Shown: positions 45,303-53,837, counted from the first letter of the stretch. The stretch: 64,000 bases of DNA from Comamonas testosteroni (GCF_014076415.1 NZ_CP043568.1:2852001-2916000); one strand, 5' to 3'. Made by a program: numbers and translations. The notes: generated by a model from the sequence alone, not told the origin.

Positions 45303-45998
45303 TTCAATTGATTGAGATTTAGATGCCAGCTTCAGTTCGAGTGGGGTCGGCCACTCAGTACAGTCAGAGTAGGCAGTGAGCTAGGGCAGGAGCGGTCCAC
45401 TTTTGCCCTAGCCAGTAGTATCTTCCTTGCCTACAACTGGCTCCGCTTCTGTTTGGAGCAGAGCAAATTCAGCACAGATATGAAGGCTCGGACCCTTTGT
45501 GGCACTGAGGAGTACAGCCACAAGTAGAAAGGTTCAGTAAAGCCGCTTCGGCCAGCGTGACCGGCACCGAGCCTACACCGGCGATCATCCACTGCGCCCA
45601 CAGGTGCGATCACGCCAAGCCCAAGTTTCTCAGGCGCGGCACATGCTTTAAACACTCAAGGGTGCCTCTGGTCAGTCAGTTCAAAACCACCGGGAGGAGC
45701 GATACATATGGCGAAGCTCATCGCAGGCATTGCAAACTTTGCATCGAGTTAAAGCTCTGCTGCTCAGTGCAGGATCACCTTCATCGGTCTTTCCGTCACG
45801 GGCAACACGATGCCACTGCAAAAAGCAGCCGGCCTCACCGCGCGCAGAAATCCGTGAAATCTTCGCGAGGCATGAGCGGACATATTGGATGCTTTGCCCG
45901 ACGAACAAGAGTTGGCATCACCCTGTAAGCGTGAAGACGCATGTTAAGCGATGCATGAGCTGCATCCCTGTAATGCATTCCAGCTGTTAGGCAGAAAA
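45303..45998. other. No recognisable gene; degraded sequence
   Basis: Several short frames cross this stretch on both strands (for example 45557-45928 and 45681-45908) but none has a good start, Shine-Dalgarno or family resemblance. A Cys-containing tail (CKVCNACDELRHMYRSSRW) on the minus strand might be a relic of a zinc-binding protein. Probably decayed DNA between mntP and the dgkA/pap2 block. Confidence 0.35.
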
Positions 45999-46400
45999 TT
46001 AAATAAAGTTTTTATAAATTAAAGAAGACCAGATTATCAGACAAAAAATAATTGTCATTAATACGGAGGCACTTCCCAAATCTTTGGCTTTCCTGGAAAG
46101 TTCGTGATGTTGAAGTCCTACTCTATCTATTGCGGACTCTATCGCAGAATTAATTACCTCAACTATCATCAAAAACCAGATACAAGAGATCAGGAGCAAT
46201 TTTTCCATCATGGATCTCCCAATCAATTGAGCCAATGGAAGCGAAATCACAAATAATATTACCTCAAGGCGGAATGCAGGCTCTAGCCACGCATCTTTTA
46301 TGCCTGACCATGAGTATTTTGATGCATGCCAGACTCTAGAAAATCCTTTTCTATTCTTTTGAATATTATTAAAGATGTTGGATTTTGAGTTGTTTTTCAT
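45999..46400 (-). CDS. dgkA: Diacylglycerol kinase DgkA
   Basis: 133 residues, three membrane helices. The catalytic signature VEVINSAIESAIDRVGLQ aligns with the E. coli DgkA motif, and the N-terminal amphipathic helix (FSRVWHASKYSWSGIKDAWL) is present. It phosphorylates diacylglycerol, the by-product when phosphoethanolamine is taken from phosphatidylethanolamine, returning it to lipid synthesis. It overlaps the pap2 gene by 32 bases and follows it on the same strand. dgkA genes accompany some mcr-type transferase genes, which fits the two transferases in this window. A/T-rich. Confidence 0.93.
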   Translation of the reverse strand: MKNNSKSNIFNNIQKNRKGFSRVWHASKYSWSGIKDAWLEPAFRLEVILFVISLPLAQLIGRSMMEKLLLISCIWFLMIVEVINSAIESAIDRVGLQHHELSRKAKDLGSASVLMTIIFCLIIWSSLIYKNFI

Positions 46401-47118
46401 TTTTAACAGTATATTTCTTGATACTAAAGAATATAAACAAAAGAGTGGCGATCAACCAACAAATGAGAATCGTGACAATGTCATGAGAAATGAAATGGGC
46501 TCCTCTCAATTGTTGAGAGATACCAAATGTCAATCCAACCATAATGCCGCACAGCAATCCTAACCATCGATACTTAGGGATGATCATCTTAAAGAAGAAA
46601 TATAAACCAACCCAGGCATAGCCAGCGCTCGCATGACCAGCCGGAAAGCATTTTCCGCTCCCCATCTCTTGAGGCCTGTGTTCGAAAAGACCAATAAAAG
46701 GGCGATCGCCACCAAATTGATTTAAGTTCCACGGGCAATCCATATTTGTCAATACCTTAAGAAGGCTCACCAAAATTACACTGACCAAACTGGATAAAAT
46801 CAGGTAAAGCAATGGGGACCGCCATTTTTTCCGCTGTTCAGATTTGGAGGCAAGTACAAATATATATAGTGCAATGATCACAACGATTGCTAGGGTGCTC
46901 AGATGCTTCCCACCCTTATGAAGCAATTTGTTTGTAACCCAATGATCATTCAAAGACCATTCATAACCCTGCAGGGCATATATTTTCTCGGCAAAGAAAA
47001 AGTCCCCTCCAAGATACATGAAATAATAAAAAATTAGCGCCAGGAAAGTAATCGGAATCAGTAAGTGATTTACAAAGAATTCTCTATTTATATTATTTGG
47101 CATCTTCCAGCTTGTCAC
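46369..47118 (-). CDS. PAP2-family membrane phosphatase
   Basis: About 249 residues; the start is uncertain (GTG 47118, or ATG 47103 which sits right against a GGAAG). Six membrane helices. The three phosphatase motifs are present: GGDRPFIG, CFPAGHASAG (usual PSGH with Ala for Ser) and LRGAHFISHDI. Members dephosphorylate lipid A, undecaprenyl diphosphate or phosphatidic acid. A PAP2 gene also follows mcr-1, so a role with lipid A modification is plausible; an LpxE- or LpxT-like activity cannot be told apart by sequence. Very A/T-rich. Confidence 0.88.
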   Translation of the reverse strand: MTSWKMPNNINREFFVNHLLIPITFLALIFYYFMYLGGDFFFAEKIYALQGYEWSLNDHWVTNKLLHKGGKHLSTLAIVVIIALYIFVLASKSEQRKKWRSPLLYLILSSLVSVILVSLLKVLTNMDCPWNLNQFGGDRPFIGLFEHRPQEMGSGKCFPAGHASAGYAWVGLYFFFKMIIPKYRWLGLLCGIMVGLTFGISQQLRGAHFISHDIVTILICWLIATLLFIFFSIKKYTVKNEKQLKIQHL

Positions 47119-47201
47119 TTTTTGAAAATATTCATTATTTCAACCAACGAAATAGTTGGCAACTACTTTGTCGCGAATTTTATTCTTCTACTACCAGAAT
47201 T

Positions 47202-47228
47202 AAAAAAAGAGCGCAAATAAATGCGCTC
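47202..47228 (-). terminator. Intrinsic terminator after flgB
   Basis: GAGCGCA and TGCGCTC form a 7-bp stem (47209-47228), followed on the minus strand by seven T residues (47208-47202). It lies 23 bases beyond the flgB stop and would partly isolate pap2-dgkA from flgB. Confidence 0.75.
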
Positions 47229-47251
47229 TATGAATGACCAACTAAATAAAA

Positions 47252-47635
47252 TTAAACTAATTTCGACAGCATTTGCCCCATCTCTACATATTCATCGACA
47301 GCTTGATTCATAGCGAATTGTGTACGAATAGCATTAGCTGTAAATGATGCCCTCTCTTGATCGAGATCAACCGTATTTCTATCCATTGCATTCTGAGAGA
47401 CAGGGCGAAATGCAATCTGAGGATCAATTGATGTTGGAGCAATGTTCCCAAGGTGGGACTTATTCGTAGACTGCACTGTCAGCATTTGCCTTTGCGTCTC
47501 TTCAAGCGCAGCCTTGAAGTCTATATCTTTCGCTTGGTATCCAGGAGTGTCAGCATTCGCAATATTGCTTGCTAATACTTCCATCCTCTTAACTCTAAGA
47601 TATAGAGCGGCATCCTCGAATCTAAGAGAATCCAT
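47252..47635 (-). CDS. flgB: Orphan flagellar rod protein FlgB
   Basis: 127 residues, normal full length. The rod-protein signature is intact (LRVKRMEVLASNIANADTPG, then YQAKDIDFKAAL) and the C-terminal helix is complete (AIRTQFAMNQAVDEYVEMGQ). FlgB normally builds the proximal flagellar rod with FlgC, FlgF and FliE, none of which is present here. It is A/T-rich like its pap2/dgkA neighbours, has its own terminator and lies just downstream of two regulatory boxes. Possible reasons: passive carriage with an imported block, interference with host flagella, or a new role. Confidence 0.9.
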   Translation of the reverse strand: MDSLRFEDAALYLRVKRMEVLASNIANADTPGYQAKDIDFKAALEETQRQMLTVQSTNKSHLGNIAPTSIDPQIAFRPVSQNAMDRNTVDLDQERASFTANAIRTQFAMNQAVDEYVEMGQMLSKLV

Positions 47636-47692
47636 AGGATTTTTCTAGTAAATTTCGAAGCTTCAATGGTAGCGAAGTTGTCCTCTCAGCAA

Positions 47693-47764
47693 GATTACAT
47701 TTTTGACACTATTCAGCCATTTACATGGTCTGAAGATTACATTTCTGACACCTTCTTGTAATCT
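47693..47764 (-). promoter_or_regulatory. Cluster of TGTCA/TGTAATC boxes upstream of flgB
   Basis: Two near-identical sites, GATTACATTTTTGACAC (47693-47709) and GATTACATTTCTGACAC (47735-47751), and a third half-site TTGTAATCT (47756-47764). Read towards flgB each is TGTCA-N4-TGTAATC. They match the sites before both transferase genes. Confidence 0.55.
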
Positions 47765-47817
47765 GAGATCTCAGGAGAACAGAGATCACCCAGCCGATCA
47801 TCTGCTCTCCCTAAGTT

Positions 47818-48090
47818 CTAAGCAGACTTTCCGCAGTTTGAGCAAAAACGCGATCCAAGCGCCATCTGCACGCCGCATGCGTTGCAGGCCTGGGGGGCTA
47901 GGCCGCTTCCGCACTGTTGACAGAACCGTGCTTGGGGAGAGCTTTGAGTTCGGCAGTTAGGACAAATGATCCCACCGGACACTCCTGGATCGTTGTAGGA
48001 GGCGGGTGTCCGTTTTTGATGATGACCATTCCCATGATGATCGCCACCAGATCGGTGATGGCCTCCGAGTAGGCGTTCAAAAAAGCTCAT
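47818..48090 (-). CDS. Small zinc-ribbon, His-rich protein
   Basis: 90 residues from ATG 48090, six bases after GAGGA. A His-rich N-terminus (GGHHRSGGDHHGNGHHQ) precedes two zinc ribbons (CPNCRTQSSPQARFCQQCG and CNACGVQMALGSRFCSNCG). No signal peptide. It lies 49 bases downstream of cadA on the same strand and probably shares its transcript, so it may bind or sense Zn/Cd in the cytosol. No named family is assigned. Confidence 0.75.
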   Translation of the reverse strand: MSFFERLLGGHHRSGGDHHGNGHHQKRTPASYNDPGVSGGIICPNCRTQSSPQARFCQQCGSGLAPQACNACGVQMALGSRFCSNCGKSA

Positions 48091-48139
48091 AACTATCCTC
48101 ACAATTCAAGCTAGTGCACACGAAAACTCTCTGTCGAAT

Positions 48140-50371
48140 TCAGGACTTGGGCACTTTTCCAAGCAGCCTTAGCCCATTGACTACAACTAGGAGACTTGCC
48201 CCCATATCTGCGAATACCGCCATCCACATGGATGCATTCCCGAACACTGCCAAGACTAGAAATACGGCCTTGATGCCAAGAGCAAGAGTGATGTTTTGCC
48301 AAAGGATCGCATGGGTGGATCGAGACAGCTTCACTGTCTCAGCAATCCTTCGCAAGTCATCATTCATCACGACGACGTCGGCTGCTTCCATAGCGGTATC
48401 TGTACCGGCGGCACCCATGGCAACCCCGACGTCTGCTTGGGCCAGCGCTGGGGCATCATTGATACCGTCGCCCGTCATTGCTGTGAGTCCATATTGGCCC
48501 TGGAGCGTTTTGATGGCAGCTAGCTTGTCCTCCGGCAACAAGTTTCCTCGTGCTTGCTCGATACCAGCTTCACTGGCTACTGAAGAGGCGGTGGCTTGGT
48601 TATCTCCAGTCAGCATGACTGGGGTGATACCAAGCGCTTTCAATTCAGATATAGCTTCACGAGAGGAGCCCTTAATCGTGTCGGCAACTGCAAACAGTGC
48701 GATGACTCGTTCCGGGTCGGCAAGCAATGTGACAGTACGGCCGGATTCTTCATGCCGCTTGAGCGTGGCTTCAAGCTCTGAGGAGCATTGGCCACGTTCC
48801 TCAATCAAGCGATGATTCCCTAGTACATAGACTGTTCCACTCAGTTCGGCCTGCACACCTCGTCCAGCAAGTGCCGTGAAGTTCTGAATGTCTGCGTTGT
48901 TAGGCTTCAGGCCCGCTGCGATGGCGCGCGACACAGGATGATCTGAGTGGCCAGCGAGAGCTGCTGCCACCGACTCCGCGGTATCAAGGCTGCTCGCGGC
49001 ATCAACCAACGACCAGTCCACAAGGCGCGGCTTGCCCTCGGTAATTGTTCCGGTCTTGTCCAGCGCGATTGCCTTAAGCTTGCGCGCCTCTTCCAGATAG
49101 ATACCGCCTTTGATCAAAATACCACGGCGGGCTGCTGCCGCTAAGCCGCTCACAATCGTCACTGGTGTGGAAATTACGAGTGCGCAGGGGCAAGCAATAA
49201 CTAGCAGAACCAGTGCCTTATAGACGGCCTGCATCCACGTCCAGCCGAGTAGCCAGGGGCCTACCAATGCTACGACGACGGCGATAACGAAAATTGCAGG
49301 TGTGTAAATTGCAGCAAATCGATCAACGAACCCCTGAGTAGGCGCTCGAGTCGCTTGTGCTTGCTCAACGGCATGAATAATCCTCGCCAACGTCGAGTTG
49401 GAGGCCAATGCAGTAACTTCAAACTCAAAGGTTCCAGACTCGTTGATGGTGCCTGCAAACACTGGGTCACCCGCCGCCTTGTCAACGGGGATACTTTCAC
49501 CAGTTACGGGGGCCTGGTTGATGCTCGTTTGTCCTGTCTGAACGACTCCATCCATAGGAACGCGCTCACCTGGCTTGACTCGCAGCGTCGAGCCCACTGC
49601 GATTTGTGCAACTGCGACGGTTAGCCAACTACCGTCACTTTGGAGAACCGATGCTTGGTCCGGAGCCATCGCAAGCAACCCCTGAATGGCATTGCGGGCC
49701 CGATCGACTGCTCTCGCCTCGATTGCCTCGGCGATGGCATACAACGCCATCACCATCGCCGCTTCAGGCCATTGACCGATGACGAACGCACCAGTCACTG
49801 CAACAGTCATTAATGCATTGATGTTCAGCTTGCCACGACGAAGTGCTCCAAACCCTTTTTTATAGACGTCAAAGCCCGCAAGCCAAATCGCAATCGCGGC
49901 GACCGCAAAGCCGGCGACTTTCCAAGCCATGGTTTCTGGCGCGAAGTAGCCGACACCTTCAGCAGCGATAGCAAGAGCAAGCGCCGCGACCAACTTTGGA
50001 GTTGTGCCACGCACAAGCTCATGGTCGTGGCCATCTCCAGCCGCATGGCTTGAGTCCGCCGTGTTTGATGAGATCAGCTTTGGCTCAAAGCCGGCTTCAG
50101 TGATGGCCAACAATGCGGCAGCAAGGGCATCAGTGTCCGCGTCAATTTTGAGAGTCCTCTGCGAGAGCTGGAATCGGAGTCCCCGGATACCTGGAATTGG
50201 TTCAAGTGCACGACGTATCTCAGCTTCCTCGCCCGCGCAGTCCATTGTCGGAATGCGGTAAGTTAGCCCTCTATCCAACGGAGCTGCCACCGGGCTCGGG
50301 GTAGTGTGTGAGCTGCAGCAATCCGTTGTGGCGGTACTAAGCGTGTTGTCATCAATGTTTGGGTGCTTCAT
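48140..50371 (-). CDS. cadA: Cd/Zn/Pb-exporting P-type ATPase CadA/ZntA
   Basis: 743 residues from ATG 50371, chosen because AGGAG stands eight bases upstream. A Cys/His-containing N-terminus (TDCCSSHTTP) and one HMA-like domain with a single Cys (TMDCAGEEAEIRRALEPIPG) precede the pump core: TGES, membrane ACPCALVIS, DKTGTITEG, and TGDGINDAP. It removes Cd, Zn or Pb from the cytosol. Divergent from its MerR-type regulator with a classical 19-bp-spaced promoter between them. Confidence 0.94.
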   Translation of the reverse strand: MKHPNIDDNTLSTATTDCCSSHTTPSPVAAPLDRGLTYRIPTMDCAGEEAEIRRALEPIPGIRGLRFQLSQRTLKIDADTDALAAALLAITEAGFEPKLISSNTADSSHAAGDGHDHELVRGTTPKLVAALALAIAAEGVGYFAPETMAWKVAGFAVAAIAIWLAGFDVYKKGFGALRRGKLNINALMTVAVTGAFVIGQWPEAAMVMALYAIAEAIEARAVDRARNAIQGLLAMAPDQASVLQSDGSWLTVAVAQIAVGSTLRVKPGERVPMDGVVQTGQTSINQAPVTGESIPVDKAAGDPVFAGTINESGTFEFEVTALASNSTLARIIHAVEQAQATRAPTQGFVDRFAAIYTPAIFVIAVVVALVGPWLLGWTWMQAVYKALVLLVIACPCALVISTPVTIVSGLAAAARRGILIKGGIYLEEARKLKAIALDKTGTITEGKPRLVDWSLVDAASSLDTAESVAAALAGHSDHPVSRAIAAGLKPNNADIQNFTALAGRGVQAELSGTVYVLGNHRLIEERGQCSSELEATLKRHEESGRTVTLLADPERVIALFAVADTIKGSSREAISELKALGITPVMLTGDNQATASSVASEAGIEQARGNLLPEDKLAAIKTLQGQYGLTAMTGDGINDAPALAQADVGVAMGAAGTDTAMEAADVVVMNDDLRRIAETVKLSRSTHAILWQNITLALGIKAVFLVLAVFGNASMWMAVFADMGASLLVVVNGLRLLGKVPKS

Positions 50372-50398
50372 ACTCGATCTCCTGTTGACCATGTGGCA

Positions 50399-50429
50399 AT
50401 TTAAAACCCTGTAGTTGGTATAGAGTCAA
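50399..50429 (-). promoter_or_regulatory. MerR-type promoter/operator of cadA
   Basis: On the minus strand TTGACT and TTAAAT are 19 bases apart, with the dyad ACTCTATA...TACAGGGT in the spacer. It closely matches known CadR/PbrR operators and resembles the pbrA promoter at 22533-22563, so the two regulators might cross-talk. Confidence 0.75.
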
Positions 50430-50447
50430 CTCATTTCGAGGTGGTCC

Positions 50448-50894
50448 ATGAAGATTGGTGAACTGGCTGAGGTCACTGGTACGGCGGTTGAGACCATTCG
50501 CTTTTATGAACGCGAGAAGTTGTTGCCTTCGGCTGCTAGAGCTGAAAACAACTACCGGATGTACTCGACGGAGCACATAGGCCAACTTGCCTTCATTCGA
50601 CGCTGCCGATCACTGGATATGACACTTGATGAAGTACGTGCTTTGCTCTTGCTACGCGAGTCATCTGCGAAGGACTGTGCGGAAGTCAATGCACTCTTGG
50701 ACACACACATAGAACATGTCACTCATCGCATTCAGGAACTGAATGCTCTCCTCACTGAACTCCAGACCATTCGTGCAAGCTGCAGCGCTCCAAAGGCGCT
50801 TTCTGAATGCGGCGTTCTCTCAAGACTGGAGACAGGCTCCACGACAAGCAGCGCGTCTACTCGCCCCCAGCGCCATATCGACGGCGCGCACTAG
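50448..50894 (+). CDS. cadR: MerR-family Cd(II)/Pb(II) regulator CadR
   Basis: 148 residues. MerR DNA-binding N-terminus (MKIGELAEVTGTAVETIRFY), dimer helix, and metal Cys in KDCAEVNALLDTH, RASCSAPKAL and SECGVL, the CadR/PbrR spacing. The C-terminal tail is Ser/Thr-rich and ends in RHIDGAH, a mild version of the His-rich CadR tail. Divergent from cadA, whose operator lies in the gap. Confidence 0.9.
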   Translation: MKIGELAEVTGTAVETIRFYEREKLLPSAARAENNYRMYSTEHIGQLAFIRRCRSLDMTLDEVRALLLLRESSAKDCAEVNALLDTHIEHVTHRIQELNALLTELQTIRASCSAPKALSECGVLSRLETGSTTSSASTRPQRHIDGAH

Positions 50895-50973
50895 GGAGCC
50901 ATGCGCCGACCAATTGACCGAGTGGATGCGGCAGGCGCTCATCGCTTTCTATTGTGGTAATCAAGAGGAGCAT

Positions 50974-51363
50974 TCAATGGCGTTCGAGCTCATTGTTTGC
51001 AACGTAGATCTTTAGCGTGCTGCCTGCAAACGCGGCAGGTGCGATCTTCGACAACTCGATGGGCCTGTGACCCATCACATCAAATTTCCAGATGAACTGT
51101 TCCCCACCATTGGTGAACGCGACCGTCTCTCCACACACAAGATTGAGATATTGAGTGCTTCGTGTTGTGTCAACAACGCGTGTGACCTGAGACGCAGCAC
51201 CTGCTCGTCCAAATGTTTTGTCTGCACCGCGTGTAGTCGAGTTGGTCTTTGCAGTCGTGCTTCCAGACTGACCGACGAAACTGCTTTCATTTGCCGATGC
51301 TGTCATCACGACGGTGGCTGAGGACAGCAGGATCGAAGCCAGAATTGCGAGATTAGTTTTCAT
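50974..51363 (-). CDS. czcE: CzcE-family periplasmic metal-binding protein
   Basis: 129 residues with a signal peptide (LAILASILLSSATVVMTASA). The mature part has the CzcE pattern: TRSTQYLNLVCGETVAFTNG, then FIWKFDVMGHRPIELSKIAP and a final IYVANNELERH. The C. metallidurans CzcE dimer binds Cu(II). It would act as a periplasmic metal buffer or signal partner for CzcRS. It converges on cadR and is divergent from the second transferase gene, whose upstream region holds a regulatory box. Confidence 0.82.
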   Translation of the reverse strand: MKTNLAILASILLSSATVVMTASANESSFVGQSGSTTAKTNSTTRGADKTFGRAGAASQVTRVVDTTRSTQYLNLVCGETVAFTNGGEQFIWKFDVMGHRPIELSKIAPAAFAGSTLKIYVANNELERH

Positions 51364-51472
51364 GATGAAGAGTCCTTGATCAATTACTTGAAGAGTGTCT
51401 GAGCGCCTTTCTGCCCAGACACATCAAATATATAGACAGGCACGTTACGCAATATAGTCTGCAACATGATAC

Positions 51473-51533
51473 TTTTGTAATCTACAGCGTAAATTAACCT
51501 GATTACTAAAATGTAATCTGGATGTCAGATTTC
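51473..51533. promoter_or_regulatory. TGTAATC/TGTCA box cluster between czcE and the second transferase
   Basis: TTTTGTAATCT (51473-51483) and TGTAATCT-GGA-TGTCAGATTTC (51512-51533), with half-sites 11 bases apart as expected for direct-repeat OmpR-family sites. The same words stand before eptA and flgB. Confidence 0.5.
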
Positions 51534-51614
51534 TGTCGGTATTGCACACATAGAGTTCTGTGCCCCTATTTCAAATCGAATTTCGATATTTCCATTAGGG
51601 TTAATAGGATTTCT

Positions 51615-53375
51615 ATGAGCGCACCAGCATCCGAAGAGAATCTTAAATCTCACCGGTCAAGAATAGCATTGTTGTTTCAAAAATCTACCGATCGCCATAA
51701 GCTATGGGTAACTATTATTGCTCTGCTTGTGATGCAATTTGTTTTTGCATCTCTAGGATATGAAGGCAGAAAAATATTACAGATAAGCGTCCTACTTATA
51801 CCGACTCTATTATTATTACTAATTCCAATCAATAACTCTAGATTAAATCTAATTAGAGCATTTATTGTTTGGAGTTTTGTTCTTGTATTTCTATTAGACT
51901 CAGCCGTCCGAGCGCATCTCATCTCAATGTATGCTGCTGCGCCAGATAGTACGATGGTGGTAAGTGCACTTGCTAACACAAATACATCGGAAATTGGAGG
52001 CTATATCTCCACACACATCCGTGATTTCAGTGGATCTAGCATTATTTTATTTATTTCAGCGGGTGTTGCTCTCTGGTTATCTTTAAAAGGGGCAAGAAAA
52101 AGAACGAAGGTCTCGAAGATTGAGCTGATTGCTTTATCCATCATCATTTTGATATCCGCCGTTTCATACATCAGCAAACCATGGAGAAGGATAAATCCTC
52201 TAATTTTTTGGTCTAATTTAGCTGGATCCGTAAAGAATACGAAAGATAGCTGGGCATCATATGGAAAAGAGCGCGCCTTAGCACAAAGGTCAGCAAAAAG
52301 TGAGATTCCTTCGATTGCTAGAAAAGACAAATCCACCGTAGTTCTTATTATTTCCGAGAGCATAAATCGAGATAACATGGGTATTTATGGCTACGAAAGA
52401 AATACGACACCAAGGCTTGAAAAGCTTCAAAAAGATATAGGCGATAAATTTCTCGTCATTCGTAATTCATGGTCCACGGAAGCAACTACTATTCCTGCCA
52501 TTGATAGCATGATGAACTTCACAACTGGCGAAGGAGATAAAAAATTAAATATAATTGCCCTCGCAAAAGAAGCAGGATATAAGACTTGGTGGATAAGCAA
52601 CCATGATGATATTGCAATTACGCAGAAGCATGCTGCCATGGCCGACGTGGTTTCCATGGAAAATAATAAGCCAGGGAGATCCAGCAATTCACTTGATGAA
52701 ATTTTACTGCCTTCGTATGAGAGTGCCCTGAAAGATTCACACCCTCAAAAATTGATTGTTTTACATATGCTGGGAGCTCATCCTCATTATCGACTCCGGT
52801 ACCCAGAGAATCAACCGAATTTTCCCGATGATGAAGTATCAAAAATAATGTCGGCGGCTGAACGATCAATGTGGGTTCAGCAGTTTAGAAATGACTACGA
52901 TTCCGCTATTCTTTATCAAGACACTGTAGTTTCATCTGTCTTTGAAAAATTAAGAAGTTCCCCATCCAGTGCAGATGACTATAAGTCCATTATTTACGTA
53001 TCAGATCACGGACAAGAAGTTGGGCATCAAACAAATAAAGTTGGTCACAGTCCAAGTACTGCATCCGGTTATAAAATCCCCACAATAATTTGGACATCGA
53101 CTGGAACTGATGTTGCTTCTAAAATTATATCTGATAGACCATTTAGAGCTGACTGGCTCGCTTGGACCATGTCGGATCTAATGGCATTAAGATGGAATAG
53201 TTACGAGCCATCTCGAAGTATTATCAACCCAAGCTATAGCTGGGTTAGCCCAAGCTTACCTATAAAAGACCCAATAACTGGGGCGTTGTTGCACATATCA
53301 GCCCCAGGCCAGATTTCCCCAACCCCAGGCGTGGCTAGGCCACAGCCACCGTCTGCGGGCAGCCCAGTTCAGTAA
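51615..53375 (+). CDS. Second phosphoethanolamine transferase (sulphatase fold), C-terminus altered by an IS
   Basis: 586 residues from ATG 51615, five bases after AGGA; an upstream ATG at 51522 lacks a Shine-Dalgarno. Four or five membrane helices (to about residue 185) precede the sulphatase domain: Glu 248 in LIISESINRDN, the nucleophile region STEATTIPAIDSMM (Thr 288-292), and YVSDHGQEVGH. It lacks the Cys pairs of EptA and is closer to CptA/EptC or OpgE-type enzymes, so the acceptor may be the lipopolysaccharide core, lipid A or a glucan. The last 32 or so residues are encoded by an IS end at 53282, so the native tail is lost; activity is uncertain. Very A/T-rich. Confidence 0.85.
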   Translation: MSAPASEENLKSHRSRIALLFQKSTDRHKLWVTIIALLVMQFVFASLGYEGRKILQISVLLIPTLLLLLIPINNSRLNLIRAFIVWSFVLVFLLDSAVRAHLISMYAAAPDSTMVVSALANTNTSEIGGYISTHIRDFSGSSIILFISAGVALWLSLKGARKRTKVSKIELIALSIIILISAVSYISKPWRRINPLIFWSNLAGSVKNTKDSWASYGKERALAQRSAKSEIPSIARKDKSTVVLIISESINRDNMGIYGYERNTTPRLEKLQKDIGDKFLVIRNSWSTEATTIPAIDSMMNFTTGEGDKKLNIIALAKEAGYKTWWISNHDDIAITQKHAAMADVVSMENNKPGRSSNSLDEILLPSYESALKDSHPQKLIVLHMLGAHPHYRLRYPENQPNFPDDEVSKIMSAAERSMWVQQFRNDYDSAILYQDTVVSSVFEKLRSSPSSADDYKSIIYVSDHGQEVGHQTNKVGHSPSTASGYKIPTIIWTSTGTDVASKIISDRPFRADWLAWTMSDLMALRWNSYEPSRSIINPSYSWVSPSLPIKDPITGALLHISAPGQISPTPGVARPQPPSAGSPVQ

Positions 53376-53837
53376 ACCGATTGGGGATGACGGCTCGAAT
53401 GTGCAGTTCGGCAACTTGGCGGCGACACTCTGGCCCATGCTTTTTGCACTTCCACTCGGCTTCGTCCAGGAACTTGATGTCCGTGGAGTCGACCAGTAGG
53501 CGCAGGCCGGCGGAGCTGGACCGGTAAGACTGCGTTGGCGGTTGCACAACGTGCTGAAGTCGGGAACTGGTCACAGCAGTCCAGACAACGCCAGTAGTGT
53601 CAGAACAAAGCATGTGGTCTGCCGCAAGGTCAATCCAAAGAGGTTTGATGGTCAGGCCGTACTGGATGGCCGCATCGGAGAACTTCGGGCTGTGCCCGCG
53701 TTTGCCGCTGGCAGCTGCAAACCAGCCATGCCCTTGTCCAGCCAGATGGTCGGTGAGCCCCGCGCTTTGAGCGCTGCGTTGTATTGCTTCCAGTTGGTGG
53801 TGCGATAGCGGGGTTTGGACGACGGGGACTGACACAT
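53340..53837 (-). pseudogene. Degenerate IS5-family transposase
   Basis: The start reads NWKQYNAALKARGSPTIWLD in one frame, then WFAAASGKRGHSPKFSDAAI in another, followed by LHLLVDST-like LRLLVDSTDIKFLDEAEWKC and KKHGPECRRQVAELHI. These are familiar pieces of IS903-type transposases, but with frameshifts, an internal loss after the first Asp region and no C-terminal third. Confidence 0.8.

Noticed and set aside
45557..45928. Possible 123-residue gene
   Set aside because: No Shine-Dalgarno, no motif, mixed composition; kept only as an unassigned region.
49355..49624. Plus-strand 89-residue frame inside cadA
   Set aside because: Antisense to an intact P-type ATPase gene and lacks a start signal.
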